DNA from: Prevotellaceae bacterium
GTDB lineage: Bacteria > Bacteroidota > Bacteroidia > Bacteroidales > UBA932
Assembly: GCA_031259655.1 (NCBI GenBank)
Contig: JAIRLF010000147.1
Location: 1-7,303, forward strand
Reading direction: 5' to 3'
DNA length: 7,303 nt
This document shows, piece by piece, positions 1 through 7,172 of this stretch. Numbering within the stretch: position 1 is the stretch's first letter; every line of letters starts with the position of its first letter. The position numbers were made by a program, and so were the translations under genes. The notes below the pieces were generated by a model. That model ran no database searches. It saw nothing but the letters and a program-made list of their open reading frames with translations, and had not been told where the DNA came from.

Positions 1-86
1 GAAGCCCAAGTGAACGGATTTGCCGGACTAATCTTTATTGCATTTATTTTTAACAGATTATGCGCTATTAATTTCTTTGTATCCAT
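1..86 (-). CDS. pyrE: Orotate phosphoribosyltransferase, N-terminal part (cut by window edge)
   Basis: Reading the minus strand from the ATG at 86-84 gives 28 complete codons plus two bases, open to the window edge. The peptide starts MDTKKLIAHNLLKINAIKI and continues into SPANPFTWA. The AIK-x-x-PANPFTWAS block is the conserved N-terminal signature of bacterial PyrE, which joins orotate to PRPP to make OMP in de novo pyrimidine synthesis in the cytoplasm. Only the beginning of the N-terminal region is present; the PRPP-binding loop and catalytic residues lie outside the window. The start is well supported because the conserved block sits about 20 residues in, as in family members. No Shine-Dalgarno sequence is visible, which is usual for Bacteroidota. 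The gene has its own upstream gap with promoter-like sites and is probably transcribed separately from tsaD. The identification rests on a short peptide but a distinctive one. Confidence 0.87.
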   Translation of the reverse strand, partial: MDTKKLIAHNLLKINAIKISPANPFTWA

Positions 87-111
87 GTATCTTACTTAAT
101 TAATTTTGTCG

Positions 112-119
112 CAAAGATA
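112..119 (-). promoter_or_regulatory. Proximal Bacteroidota -7 box upstream of pyrE
   Basis: The minus strand reads TATCTTTG, an exact match to the Bacteroidota -7 consensus TAnnTTTG. It lies 25 bases before the pyrE ATG, which would give a leader of roughly 20 bases. No good -33 TTTG is present at the expected distance; the nearest is a weak TTCG about 21 bases further upstream. It may be a second start site or a chance match in AT-rich DNA. Confidence 0.4.
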
Positions 120-162
120 GTTTTATTTTATTACATAAACCGAATTTCATTTGAACAAGGTG

Positions 163-191
163 CAAAAGTATAAAAACGGTTGCGCTGCAAA
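163..191 (-). promoter_or_regulatory. Distal Bacteroidota promoter upstream of pyrE
   Basis: The minus strand carries TTTG (188-191) followed after 17 bases by TACTTTTG (163-170). This fits the Bacteroidota pattern of a -33 TTTG and a -7 TAnnTTTG, with spacing slightly shorter than the usual 19 or so. Transcription would begin near 156, giving a pyrE leader of about 70 bases. It is the better of the two pyrE candidates because both elements are present. It lies downstream of the hairpin after tsaD, where a new transcription unit is expected. Confidence 0.5.
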
Positions 192-271
192 GCTCTTAAT
201 TTTAATAATCAAATACCGGTGATTTGTAGTCTTTTTCTATTGATTGAAATGAAATGCCTTCACGGGCAAAC

Positions 272-296
272 TCCGACAGTTTTAGCTCCTGTCGGA
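272..296 (-). terminator. Hairpin after tsaD, possible terminator
   Basis: TCCGACAG (272-279) and CTGTCGGA (289-296) form a perfect 8-bp stem with a 9-base loop. It starts 23 bases past the tsaD stop. On the minus strand the stem is followed by only three consecutive T's, so it is a weak intrinsic terminator by sequence. It could instead stabilise the 3' end of the mRNA or work with Rho. Position, at the end of the A2M-tsaD unit and before the pyrE promoter sites, is the main support for termination. Confidence 0.45.
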
Positions 297-319
297 TTTA
301 AAATTGCAAGATTATCCTG

Positions 320-1375
320 TTAACCGGAAAAATCAGATGAATCAAAGTTTGGACGTACACCCTTTTCACTTCTTGCGAAGGGAGTTACGTCGAGTGGGGA
401 GAACAGCGATTTCCGGAATTTAAAGAATCCGGTTATAGCTATCATCGCCGCATTGTCGGTAGTGAATTTTCGTTCGGGGACAAACACGTTCCAGCCGTAT
501 ATTTGTCCGTCGTGGCGCAGTCTGTCGGCTAATCCGGAGTTTGCCGATACGCCTCCGGCTATTGCGACGTCTTTGATTCCGGTTTTGGCGGCGGCTTTTA
601 TCAGTTGAATCATCAGAATATCGATGATAGTTTTTTGGATAGAAGCGCATAAATCGGCTTTATTTTCCTCGACAAACGCAGGATTTTCGGCAATTTTCTT
701 TTGCAGGAAGTACAGGAACGATGTTTTCAGTCCGCTGAAACTGTAGTTATAATCAGCGACTTTTGGCTTGGCGAACGAAAAAGCCTCCGGATTTCCTTCC
801 TTTGCCAACGAATCAATCACAGGACCGCCGGGATAGGGTAATCCCATGACCTTGGCGCATTTGTCGAACGCTTCGCCGGCGGCGTCGTCAATTGTTTCTC
901 CGATGACTTCGAAATCGAGATAATCTTTAACAACAATGATTTGAGTATGTCCGCCGGACACCAGCAGACAAAGGAAAGGCAGCGAAGGAAAGATTTTTTC
1001 AACGCCCTGTTCTTCCAAAAAATGCGAAAGCACATGTCCCTGCAGGTGATTGACTTCAATCAAGGGCAGGTCGAGCGAAGCGGCTAAACCTTTAGCAAAA
1101 GAAACGCCTACCAGCAACGAACCTAACAGTCCCGGACCTCGCGTATAAGCGATTGCATCCAAATCGTTTTTCGTGATGTTGGCTTCTTTCAGAGCCATAT
1201 CAACCACAGGGATAATATTTTGCTGATGCACTCTTGATGCAAGTTCCGGAATAACTCCGCCATATTTTTCGTGCACTTTCTGGTTTGCAATGACATTCGA
1301 CAACAGCGTCCTGTCGCACAAGACGGCTGCCGAAGTGTCATCGCACGATGATTCTATTCCCAGTATTTTAATCAT
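320..1375 (-). CDS. tsaD: tRNA N6-adenosine threonylcarbamoyltransferase TsaD
   Basis: This 351-residue protein is a complete TsaD (Kae1/Qri7/YgjD family). It transfers the threonylcarbamoyl group from threonylcarbamoyl-AMP to A37 of tRNAs that read ANN codons, in the cytoplasm, working with TsaB and TsaE. The family landmarks appear in order: the N-terminal ILGIESSCDDTSAAV nucleotide-binding strand (4-18), the metal-binding histidines in NHLQGH (H110, H114), VSGGHTQ (139-145), the GETIDDAAGEAFDK block (159-172), YSFSGLKTS (211-219), AGGVSANS (273-280), and the metal-ligand aspartate D307 in TDNAA. No key residue is missing and length is normal for the family. The start is fixed by MIKILGIESS beginning at the expected place. 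The ATG lies 14 bases after the A2M stop codon, with no promoter between, so co-transcription and perhaps translational coupling with A2M are likely. The gene is essential or near-essential in many bacteria. Confidence 0.98.
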   Translation of the reverse strand: MIKILGIESSCDDTSAAVLCDRTLLSNVIANQKVHEKYGGVIPELASRVHQQNIIPVVDMALKEANITKNDLDAIAYTRGPGLLGSLLVGVSFAKGLAASLDLPLIEVNHLQGHVLSHFLEEQGVEKIFPSLPFLCLLVSGGHTQIIVVKDYLDFEVIGETIDDAAGEAFDKCAKVMGLPYPGGPVIDSLAKEGNPEAFSFAKPKVADYNYSFSGLKTSFLYFLQKKIAENPAFVEENKADLCASIQKTIIDILMIQLIKAAAKTGIKDVAIAGGVSANSGLADRLRHDGQIYGWNVFVPERKFTTDNAAMIAITGFFKFRKSLFSPLDVTPFARSEKGVRPNFDSSDFSG

Positions 1376-1389
1376 TTAACTAACTTTTT

Positions 1390-4300
1390 TCAGTTATTTA
1401 TCGACTTGACAACCTCGACCCATTGTCCCGCAGTGTTAGCGTTTATTGTTCCGTCGTACATTGCTTCCACCTTAGCTGCAGGGAGATAGAACTTGCCGAC
1501 ATACGTTGCGGAGAGTTTTATTTTGAACTGTTTTCGTCCGTTCAAATCGAAATAGAGATAGACTCTGTCGTCGCGGATATCGCAATAGTCGTAATTATCG
1601 GTATTTTCGTTATTTTGCAGCCCCAGCAGGCGGTCGTTTATGATTTCCCATCCCGAAGGGAATATCTGAGTAAAAGCGACATTCGAGTATGTTTCGCCGG
1701 CGGGACTTAAGTTTGTTACGTCGATAATTGCGTAAAAGTCAGTTCCCTGTTTCAGGGAGGCCGGGTCGATAACCGATTTACCGTCGGAGAACGAAACTTT
1801 CAGTCTTATTTTGTTTTCCGAAGCCGTTTCCTGTCCTTCGGCAGGCGTTCCCGTCGTCGAAATTTGCACATAGACACTGTTGTCCGACTTGTTCGTTACG
1901 TCGAATTGTCCGGATTTCAGGTTGCCGAGATTTGCCGTCCAGATTGTTTTGGTCGAATTTACTGTGTTTTTATTTCCGTCGCAGGAATATTCAATCTTGA
2001 TAGACTTGTCGTTTTTTATATTTTCGGCATAACGGGATATTCCCATAAGCGCATAGGCGACAGTTTGGGTGCTCATCCAGCGGTTTGAGTTTAGCCGTAC
2101 CGACAAATTGCGCACCGATTCGAACGCTGTGCTTTCGCGATTCATCAACAGCAAAGCATCGACGATAAGAGCCAGGTCTCTTGTACTTGAGCCATAAGTC
2201 TGTGAGAACGACGAGGGATATTCCTTAACATTGGTATCTGTATTTTCGACTATTTTTTCTGCGATTTCGACCTGTCCGGACAGGGTATACGCCGCCGCCA
2301 GCACCCAGCGCGTCTGTAACGAGATAGTTTTATCCTCTTTCAATCTGTTCATTGCGCCTAATTCGGGAGCTTTTGCCTTAGCCAGAGTATATAGCCGGTA
2401 AGCCTGCTCCAAATCGTGCTGTGCATAAGAATAATACGAATCTTTTTGATTGTTCATCACCCAAACGCGCGCTCTTTTCTGTTGATATTTCAGCCAACTC
2501 TGTTTCAGTCCGCCGGGCAGTGCAAATCCTTTCTTCTCCGCTTCGAGCATAAAATCGCCGGCATAGCTTGTTGCCCAGTCGTTATACGAATCTTCGCCGG
2601 GCCAATAAGTAAAGCCGCCTTCGTAACCGGTGAAGTTCTTCAATTTGTTCAAAGCCGCCTTGATATTGTACGAAGCGTTGGTTTTATCCTTTTCGCTCAA
2701 ATCGACAACCGAACTCAGATACAGTTGCGGGAACGCGCTCGAAACGGTCTGTTCCAGACATCCGTGAGGGTATTGAATCAGATAATTGAGGCGCTGCCCT
2801 AAATTCAGAGGCGGAATAATCGACGCTTCGATTCGACCGGTATTAGTGCCTGCGATTCCGTGTAATTCCTCTGCGACGGAATTGCTTTTGCCGGCTTCCA
2901 GCACAAACGAGTGCACTTTTGTCAATGGGGGATTAGGCGTGCGGACTTCTATTTCAACATTATATTCCGAACGTTCGTTTCCGGAGACAGCGACGACTTT
3001 CACCCTGCCTGCTCCCGTTTGTTGTTTCACTTTCAGTTTGAACGCAGTCATTTTTTCTCCGACCGATTTAAATTCGACAGCGTGATTTTTATCTTCAATT
3101 ATAAACAGGTCGTTTACTTCGACAGATACGTCGGCTTTGTTAATATTTTCGTCCATAGAGAACACAGTTACAGGCAGGTCGATTTCTTCGCCGGGACCTA
3201 TAACGCGCGGCATCGTCGCCAAAACCATGAGAGGTTTTTTCACGGGAACGACTTTTTCGGCGCTTCCGTACGCTTTTTTAGAACCGGCAACGACCATCAC
3301 TTTCACCGAGCCGATATAATTGTGCATCTTCAAATTGTGAATACCTTTCTGGTCTTTGTTCAGCGAGAACGGACCAATGAAAGTTACTACCGGTTTGAAT
3401 CTGTTTATTTTAGTTCTGTTTGCCGAAGCAGCGTCGTCGCCTCCTATCGCAAACAACTGTTCGATACGTCCTCCGTAAGCGCCAATCAGAGATTCGTACA
3501 TGTCCCAGGTCTTAACGCCCAGAGCTTCTTTCGCATAGAAATAGTTCCAGGGGTTTGGCGTCTTGAATTTCGTCAGGTCGAGCAGACCTTCGTCGACGAC
3601 GGCAAGCGTATAAGTCATTGGTTTGCCTTTCTCTTCGCTGACAGAGACTTTGTAGACATCTTCCGGACGTATGGAAGCCGGGGCATCCAACACCGGAGCA
3701 AGTTTCGTTTCGGGGTCGACAACGTTCACGGGAATAACTCCGAACAGCCTTATCGGCAAATCGTTCTGTGTCTGCGCATGAGGCTGCACCAAAGTTATGG
3801 AGACATAAATGTTGGGCGTCATTTCGGAGGTGGTTTTGATTTCGATTTTTGTATCGCCGTCTTCGCAGGCAATCCAGTAGTTACTCAACACTTTCGTTCC
3901 GTTTTCGATACTTACCAAAGCTTTGGCAGTATTCGTCGAAGGGAATTTAATCACGGCATTTTCACCGACATCGTACGATTCTTTATCGCTTTCGAACATC
4001 AACATCGTCGAGCCTTCGCTACTTTGGCGCGCGCGTCCGCCCCAACCGGGCCAGTCGTAGTATGCAACCGTGCCGACGCTGTGTTCTCCGTTTGTGTCGG
4101 TCGCTTTTATCAAATAAAATCCATATTGATTGTGCGAGGCTTTGTATGAAAACACTCCGCGTCCGCCGGATATTTTGATTGTTTCTTCGTAGACGGGCGT
4201 CCGGTATGAGCTGTAATTGAAATTGGCGAACTGATTGTCGGACGAACTCCACCACCAACTCCATCCCAATTTGTATACCGAAATTTTCAGTTCCAGCCTT

Positions 4301-6957
4301 TCGGAAACGGTTTTGCCGCTTTTATTAAGAACGACAATGTCAAACGCTTGGTTTTTATCTGTTTCCAGCATGTTGTTAATGCCTGTTCCTTTTGGTTGCG
4401 CAATCCCTACATATCTTTTATACGGCGATATCGTTTTAGTCAGATTATCGATACTGAAATCGCCTCCTTCTTCGTAGACCCGCGTAATGAAATTTGCGCG
4501 AAGTTTTCCCGAAGGTTGATTGCCGATATCAACTGTCTGCGAAAAGTTTACGACTCCTTCGTCGTTTAGTTTTCCCGAGAAGAACGTTTTTTGTTCCGAT
4601 TCGAACTGTTTTGTCGGGTCGTCAAAAACATATCCCTCAAATCCCTTAAATTCGGTCTTTACGGGATTAAGATACATTGATATTGCGGCGTCGAGATTCT
4701 TTGCGGGCGTTCCGTGCAACCATGTAGACGACAGCGAACCGGCAACCGGAGCTTGCAGTTCTATTTCGTCCTGTTTGAATGTCAGGTTTATTTTCAATCT
4801 GTTAGGCTTGATGGTTTCTATCTTAAGCTGTTTGTTGAACACCACTCCGCCGACTTTCACCGAAGCGAGCCAGTTGCCGGTTGGAGCGTCGCCGTCTGTC
4901 GGACAGACAAAAGTGTAGAATCCGTTCATTCCGCCGATTTTGTTTTGCCTGCTGACGACTCTGCCTCTGACATCCGTTATTTCCAAAGTAACGGGATGGG
5001 ACGCCGGCAGGCTGTTTTCCATATCTTGCAGGATGAAAGTCAGGAATATGGAATCGCCCGGTCTCCAAACGCCTCTTTCACCGTAAATAAATCCTTTGAT
5101 ACCGTTTTTAACAGCGTCGCCGGCGACATCGAAACGGCTAAGCGAGATAGACATACCGTCTTGCATCTGCATATATCCCCGTTGCGCGCCCTGTTTTGCG
5201 ACCGCAACAAACGGTTTGCCTTTAATTTCCACATCTGCAAATCCTTCGGCATTTGTGATTCCTTTACCGATTAACTGTTGTTGATAGTTATAGATTTCTA
5301 ACTCTACCGAAGACGCGGGAGTTATTGAATGTACGTTTGTTACAATGAAACGCACCGAGTTTTTCGTTCCGGCTTTGGCTATGATTCCGAGGTCGGAAGC
5401 AAGTATGTTTTTCGAGGCGCGACATCTGCTGTTCCGGCTGTAATATCCATATTCACAGGGGTCTGTTTCGCCTCCATAGTTTTCGTCGTCTTCATAATAG
5501 TAATCGTAATAGTCGTAGTCGTAGTCGTACGAATTGGGATTATCATAATCGCGTTCCAGTTTTTTTAACTGTTCTTCGTCGGAGAGACTTGGAACTTCCT
5601 GTTCTTCATCTCCATCACAATCCGTGATTGCCTGTTTTTTGGTGAAACGGAGTTCGATTCTGTAAATCGCTCCCTGTTCGGGAGTTATCAGTTTCGACAA
5701 ATCCAGAGCGTAGGTGCTCCAGCGGCGTAATTCTTTGATTGTTTTGTTTTCGTCGAGCCGTATGGTCTTGACGGCGACTAATCGTCCGGCGCGTTTCAGT
5801 TCCGATTTTCCTCCGAGATTGTTGACCTGAAAAAATTGTAACACATTGTTTTCGTAGATTTTGATGACTTTGGCAGTAACCGATTTAACCGAAACAGCCT
5901 GAAACGGTATGACGGTTCCGTTGCTTGTCGCAGGAAGTATGTTCCCCTTTCCCAAAAACTTGATTTCCGGACTGTTTGACTCAAAAAGCAGCTCTTCGGT
6001 ATAATTTTTCCCGAAACTGCCGCCGTTGGCGCTTTTGAGGCTCTCGAATATCGTCAATGTTACCTGACCTGTAAGCCTTTCGGACGGATATAACAGTATC
6101 GAGTTTAAGGATACGCGGTAGGTGAATTTGTATTCTTCGAGCGTGATGATGCCTTTGAGATTTTGTTTGGTGTCGATAGGCGCCGAAAATCGGCATATAA
6201 TGACTTGATTACCATCTTCGTCGCTCGAAGTGATTCCCAGAATATCGAACTCGTATTTACTTGGTATTCGCAGTATTTCTTCATCGGTCAGGTCGCCGCC
6301 GATGCTTTTTGCATCAATGCTTAATTTCATTTCGGAGGCTGATTCTCCGGCTTTTATGCTGTCGATGATGAAAGTGTGTTTGTTTCCTTCGTGTTCCCAT
6401 TTGATTGTCTGCAATTCGTTGTTTAACCTGACCGTCAACATTTTTTCTACCGCCGCAGGGTCGGCATAATCGGAAATGTGTACTTCGCGGATTAGTTGAA
6501 ACATGTGCGGAGTTGTTTCGTTATAGAGCTTTAACCCTTCGCGCGTCATGTAAAATGATGGTTTGATGGTCGAAAATCCAAATTCGAACTTGCGGAATTG
6601 TTTGTCAACGTTCTTAACGACTTTCCCGACATCGAACTTTACCGTATAACGTTGATTGATTTTGAGATTCTCATCGGGAACGAAAATAAAAACGTGTTTG
6701 CTCTGCATCTGCGCTTTCCCTTTCACCGATGGCGAAATGTCGAACAACTTTTCGCTCGTGAACTCGTCCGGGTCTAAATGCGAAGGCGCAGACAACCGCA
6801 CGATGATGTTCGATTTGACTGAAATATCTCCCGAAGTAAAGGCTTCTACATAAGGATTGTAATCAGGAGAAACATCTTCATCGCTGCTCTGTTTCGATTT
6901 ACATGAAGCAAAAAACAATGTAAATGTGACAATTAATAATAAAAATTTCTTATTCAT
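1390..6957 (-). CDS. Alpha-2-macroglobulin family lipoprotein with thioester
   Basis: This 1855-residue protein is a bacterial alpha-2-macroglobulin. The family traps proteases: cleavage of a bait region triggers a shape change and an internal thioester links to the attacker. The N-terminus is a lipoprotein signal peptide (NKK, hydrophobic 5-16, lipobox FAS-C19). The acidic SSDED at 24-28 resembles the signals that send Bacteroidota lipoproteins to the cell surface. Domains by motif: an Ig-like or MG1-like N-terminal domain (about 40-130), further MG domains, a Tyr/Asp-rich insert (447-512), an MG2-type domain with the WRPGD motif (W631-D635), a bait-region-type domain (about 985-1130, ending at VVDEGLLDL), the A2M domain from FIGPF (about 1192) and the thioester domain with YPHGCLEQ (C1400, Q1403). 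A C-terminal beta domain (about 1720-1850) closes the protein. The ATG is supported by the signal peptide directly after it. It likely heads an operon with tsaD. No pbpC is adjacent. Family assignment is firm; role and surface location are inferred. Confidence 0.95.
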   Translation of the reverse strand: MNKKFLLLIVTFTLFFASCKSKQSSDEDVSPDYNPYVEAFTSGDISVKSNIIVRLSAPSHLDPDEFTSEKLFDISPSVKGKAQMQSKHVFIFVPDENLKINQRYTVKFDVGKVVKNVDKQFRKFEFGFSTIKPSFYMTREGLKLYNETTPHMFQLIREVHISDYADPAAVEKMLTVRLNNELQTIKWEHEGNKHTFIIDSIKAGESASEMKLSIDAKSIGGDLTDEEILRIPSKYEFDILGITSSDEDGNQVIICRFSAPIDTKQNLKGIITLEEYKFTYRVSLNSILLYPSERLTGQVTLTIFESLKSANGGSFGKNYTEELLFESNSPEIKFLGKGNILPATSNGTVIPFQAVSVKSVTAKVIKIYENNVLQFFQVNNLGGKSELKRAGRLVAVKTIRLDENKTIKELRRWSTYALDLSKLITPEQGAIYRIELRFTKKQAITDCDGDEEQEVPSLSDEEQLKKLERDYDNPNSYDYDYDYYDYYYEDDENYGGETDPCEYGYYSRNSRCRASKNILASDLGIIAKAGTKNSVRFIVTNVHSITPASSVELEIYNYQQQLIGKGITNAEGFADVEIKGKPFVAVAKQGAQRGYMQMQDGMSISLSRFDVAGDAVKNGIKGFIYGERGVWRPGDSIFLTFILQDMENSLPASHPVTLEITDVRGRVVSRQNKIGGMNGFYTFVCPTDGDAPTGNWLASVKVGGVVFNKQLKIETIKPNRLKINLTFKQDEIELQAPVAGSLSSTWLHGTPAKNLDAAISMYLNPVKTEFKGFEGYVFDDPTKQFESEQKTFFSGKLNDEGVVNFSQTVDIGNQPSGKLRANFITRVYEEGGDFSIDNLTKTISPYKRYVGIAQPKGTGINNMLETDKNQAFDIVVLNKSGKTVSERLELKISVYKLGWSWWWSSSDNQFANFNYSSYRTPVYEETIKISGGRGVFSYKASHNQYGFYLIKATDTNGEHSVGTVAYYDWPGWGGRARQSSEGSTMLMFESDKESYDVGENAVIKFPSTNTAKALVSIENGTKVLSNYWIACEDGDTKIEIKTTSEMTPNIYVSITLVQPHAQTQNDLPIRLFGVIPVNVVDPETKLAPVLDAPASIRPEDVYKVSVSEEKGKPMTYTLAVVDEGLLDLTKFKTPNPWNYFYAKEALGVKTWDMYESLIGAYGGRIEQLFAIGGDDAASANRTKINRFKPVVTFIGPFSLNKDQKGIHNLKMHNYIGSVKVMVVAGSKKAYGSAEKVVPVKKPLMVLATMPRVIGPGEEIDLPVTVFSMDENINKADVSVEVNDLFIIEDKNHAVEFKSVGEKMTAFKLKVKQQTGAGRVKVVAVSGNERSEYNVEIEVRTPNPPLTKVHSFVLEAGKSNSVAEELHGIAGTNTGRIEASIIPPLNLGQRLNYLIQYPHGCLEQTVSSAFPQLYLSSVVDLSEKDKTNASYNIKAALNKLKNFTGYEGGFTYWPGEDSYNDWATSYAGDFMLEAEKKGFALPGGLKQSWLKYQQKRARVWVMNNQKDSYYSYAQHDLEQAYRLYTLAKAKAPELGAMNRLKEDKTISLQTRWVLAAAYTLSGQVEIAEKIVENTDTNVKEYPSSFSQTYGSSTRDLALIVDALLLMNRESTAFESVRNLSVRLNSNRWMSTQTVAYALMGISRYAENIKNDKSIKIEYSCDGNKNTVNSTKTIWTANLGNLKSGQFDVTNKSDNSVYVQISTTGTPAEGQETASENKIRLKVSFSDGKSVIDPASLKQGTDFYAIIDVTNLSPAGETYSNVAFTQIFPSGWEIINDRLLGLQNNENTDNYDYCDIRDDRVYLYFDLNGRKQFKIKLSATYVGKFYLPAAKVEAMYDGTINANTAGQWVEVVKSINN
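2749..2760 (-). other. Thioester motif CLEQ of the A2M protein
   Basis: The four codons encode C1400-L-E-Q1403 inside YPHGCLEQTVS, nearly identical to the thioester motif of thioester-bearing bacterial A2Ms. The cysteine and glutamine side chains form the internal thioester that reacts covalently with a bound protease. Both are present, so this copy belongs to the thioester-bearing class rather than the YfaS-like class that lacks it. Confidence 0.93.
5422..5619 (-). other. Tyr/Asp-rich acidic insert of the A2M protein
   Basis: Residues 447-512 interrupt the macroglobulin array with a low-complexity acidic segment. It begins at C447 with an Asp/Glu-rich run, passes through a charged stretch (LKKLERDYD), then a 20-residue run (477-496) made almost only of Tyr, Asp and Glu. 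It closes with C501 and C512 before the next domain begins at NILASDLGIIAK. The DNA of the tract (5470-5530) contains near-repeats of the GTAGTC type on the plus strand, so it may change length by slippage. The three cysteines could form disulfides in the periplasm or outside the cell. Metal binding, a flexible linker or an exposed loop are all possible; the sequence does not decide. Confidence 0.75.
6898..6957 (-). other. Lipoprotein signal peptide with acidic post-cysteine stretch
   Basis: Codons 1-20 encode a short basic start (NKK), a hydrophobic core (F5 to F16) and the lipobox F-A-S-C with C19 as the lipidation site. Phe at -3 is less common than Leu but occurs in Bacteroidota lipoproteins. 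After cleavage the mature protein starts C-K-S-K-Q and then SSDED. A short acidic run just after the cysteine is the known lipoprotein export signal for surface display in this phylum, but the match here is loose and starts five residues after the cysteine. Confidence 0.85.
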
Positions 6958-7018
6958 AACGACATAATTTGATAAAAACCAACAATATAGCTCATACTTT
7001 ATTCTATATGAACATTTG

Positions 7019-7026
7019 CAAATTTA
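7019..7026 (-). promoter_or_regulatory. Bacteroidota -7 box upstream of the A2M gene
   Basis: The minus strand reads TAAATTTG, matching TAnnTTTG, 61 bases before the A2M ATG. Transcription would start near 7012 with a leader of about 55 bases. No clear -33 TTTG is present. A small inverted repeat, CATAC-GAGT-GTATG (7047-7060), sits where the -33 element would be and might be a regulator site, although five-base arms are easily found by chance. The site lies between the upstream terminator and the A2M start, as expected for a new transcription unit. Confidence 0.4.
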
Positions 7027-7095
7027 AGCATTTTAATTTATATGGACATACGAGTGTATGAGAAAATTCCTATAATCAAAGGGGTTAAGGAATGG

Positions 7096-7129
7096 CAAAA
7101 AGCATCGACTTCGATACAAAAAGCATCGA
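7096..7129. repeat. 13-bp direct repeat built into the terminator
   Basis: CAAAAAGCATCGA occurs at 7096-7108 and again at 7117-7129, 21 bases apart. One copy covers the terminator tail and the base of one arm; the other covers the loop and most of the opposite arm. As a result the loop and the T-tail of the terminator have the same sequence. A local tandem duplication or convergent design of the hairpin could explain it. Confidence 0.85.
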
Positions 7130-7135
7130 AGTCGA
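7097..7135 (-). terminator. Intrinsic terminator of the P-type ATPase gene
   Basis: On the minus strand an 11-bp perfect stem is formed by TCGACTTCGAT and ATCGAAGTCGA (7125-7135 and 7105-7115) with a 9-base loop. It is followed by TGC and a run of five T's (7101-7097). It begins 37 bases after the ATPase stop codon. The stem is strong and the T-run is in the right place, so termination on the minus strand is the natural reading. On the plus strand no T-run follows the stem, so it is not obviously bidirectional. Confidence 0.82.
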
Positions 7136-7172
7136 AGTAATTTATCGGAACGCATTTACGGAATACAGTTTC

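Noticed and set aside
77..108. A plus-strand TTTG and TAATTTTG pair spaced 20 bases or so, resembling a Bacteroidota promoter
   Set aside because: It would drive transcription towards the 3' end of tsaD with no plus-strand gene to serve, and matches of this kind are expected by chance in AT-rich gaps. An antisense RNA cannot be excluded but nothing else supports one.
202..297. A 31-codon open stretch on the minus strand after tsaD with protein-like composition (contains LSEFAREGISFQSIEKDYK)
   Set aside because: It has no ATG and no clear alternative start, is bounded by stops on both sides, and begins inside the hairpin. It could be a gene remnant, but length and lack of a start do not support a call.
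249..323. A 24-codon plus-strand frame starting MKCLHGQTPT
   Set aside because: It is very short, spans the hairpin, overlaps the tsaD stop in antisense, and has no plausible plus-strand promoter nearby.
2911..4149. A 412-codon open frame on the plus strand opposite the A2M gene
   Set aside because: The reading is rich in Phe, Arg, His and Val in a pattern typical of antisense translation of a real gene. It shows no domain motif and lies wholly inside the well-supported A2M frame.
5329..5568. A plus-strand frame with a long Val/Ile-rich stretch that looks like a membrane segment
   Set aside because: The hydrophobic run is the antisense image of the Tyr/Asp codons of the A2M insert (GTA and GTC repeats), not an independent membrane protein.
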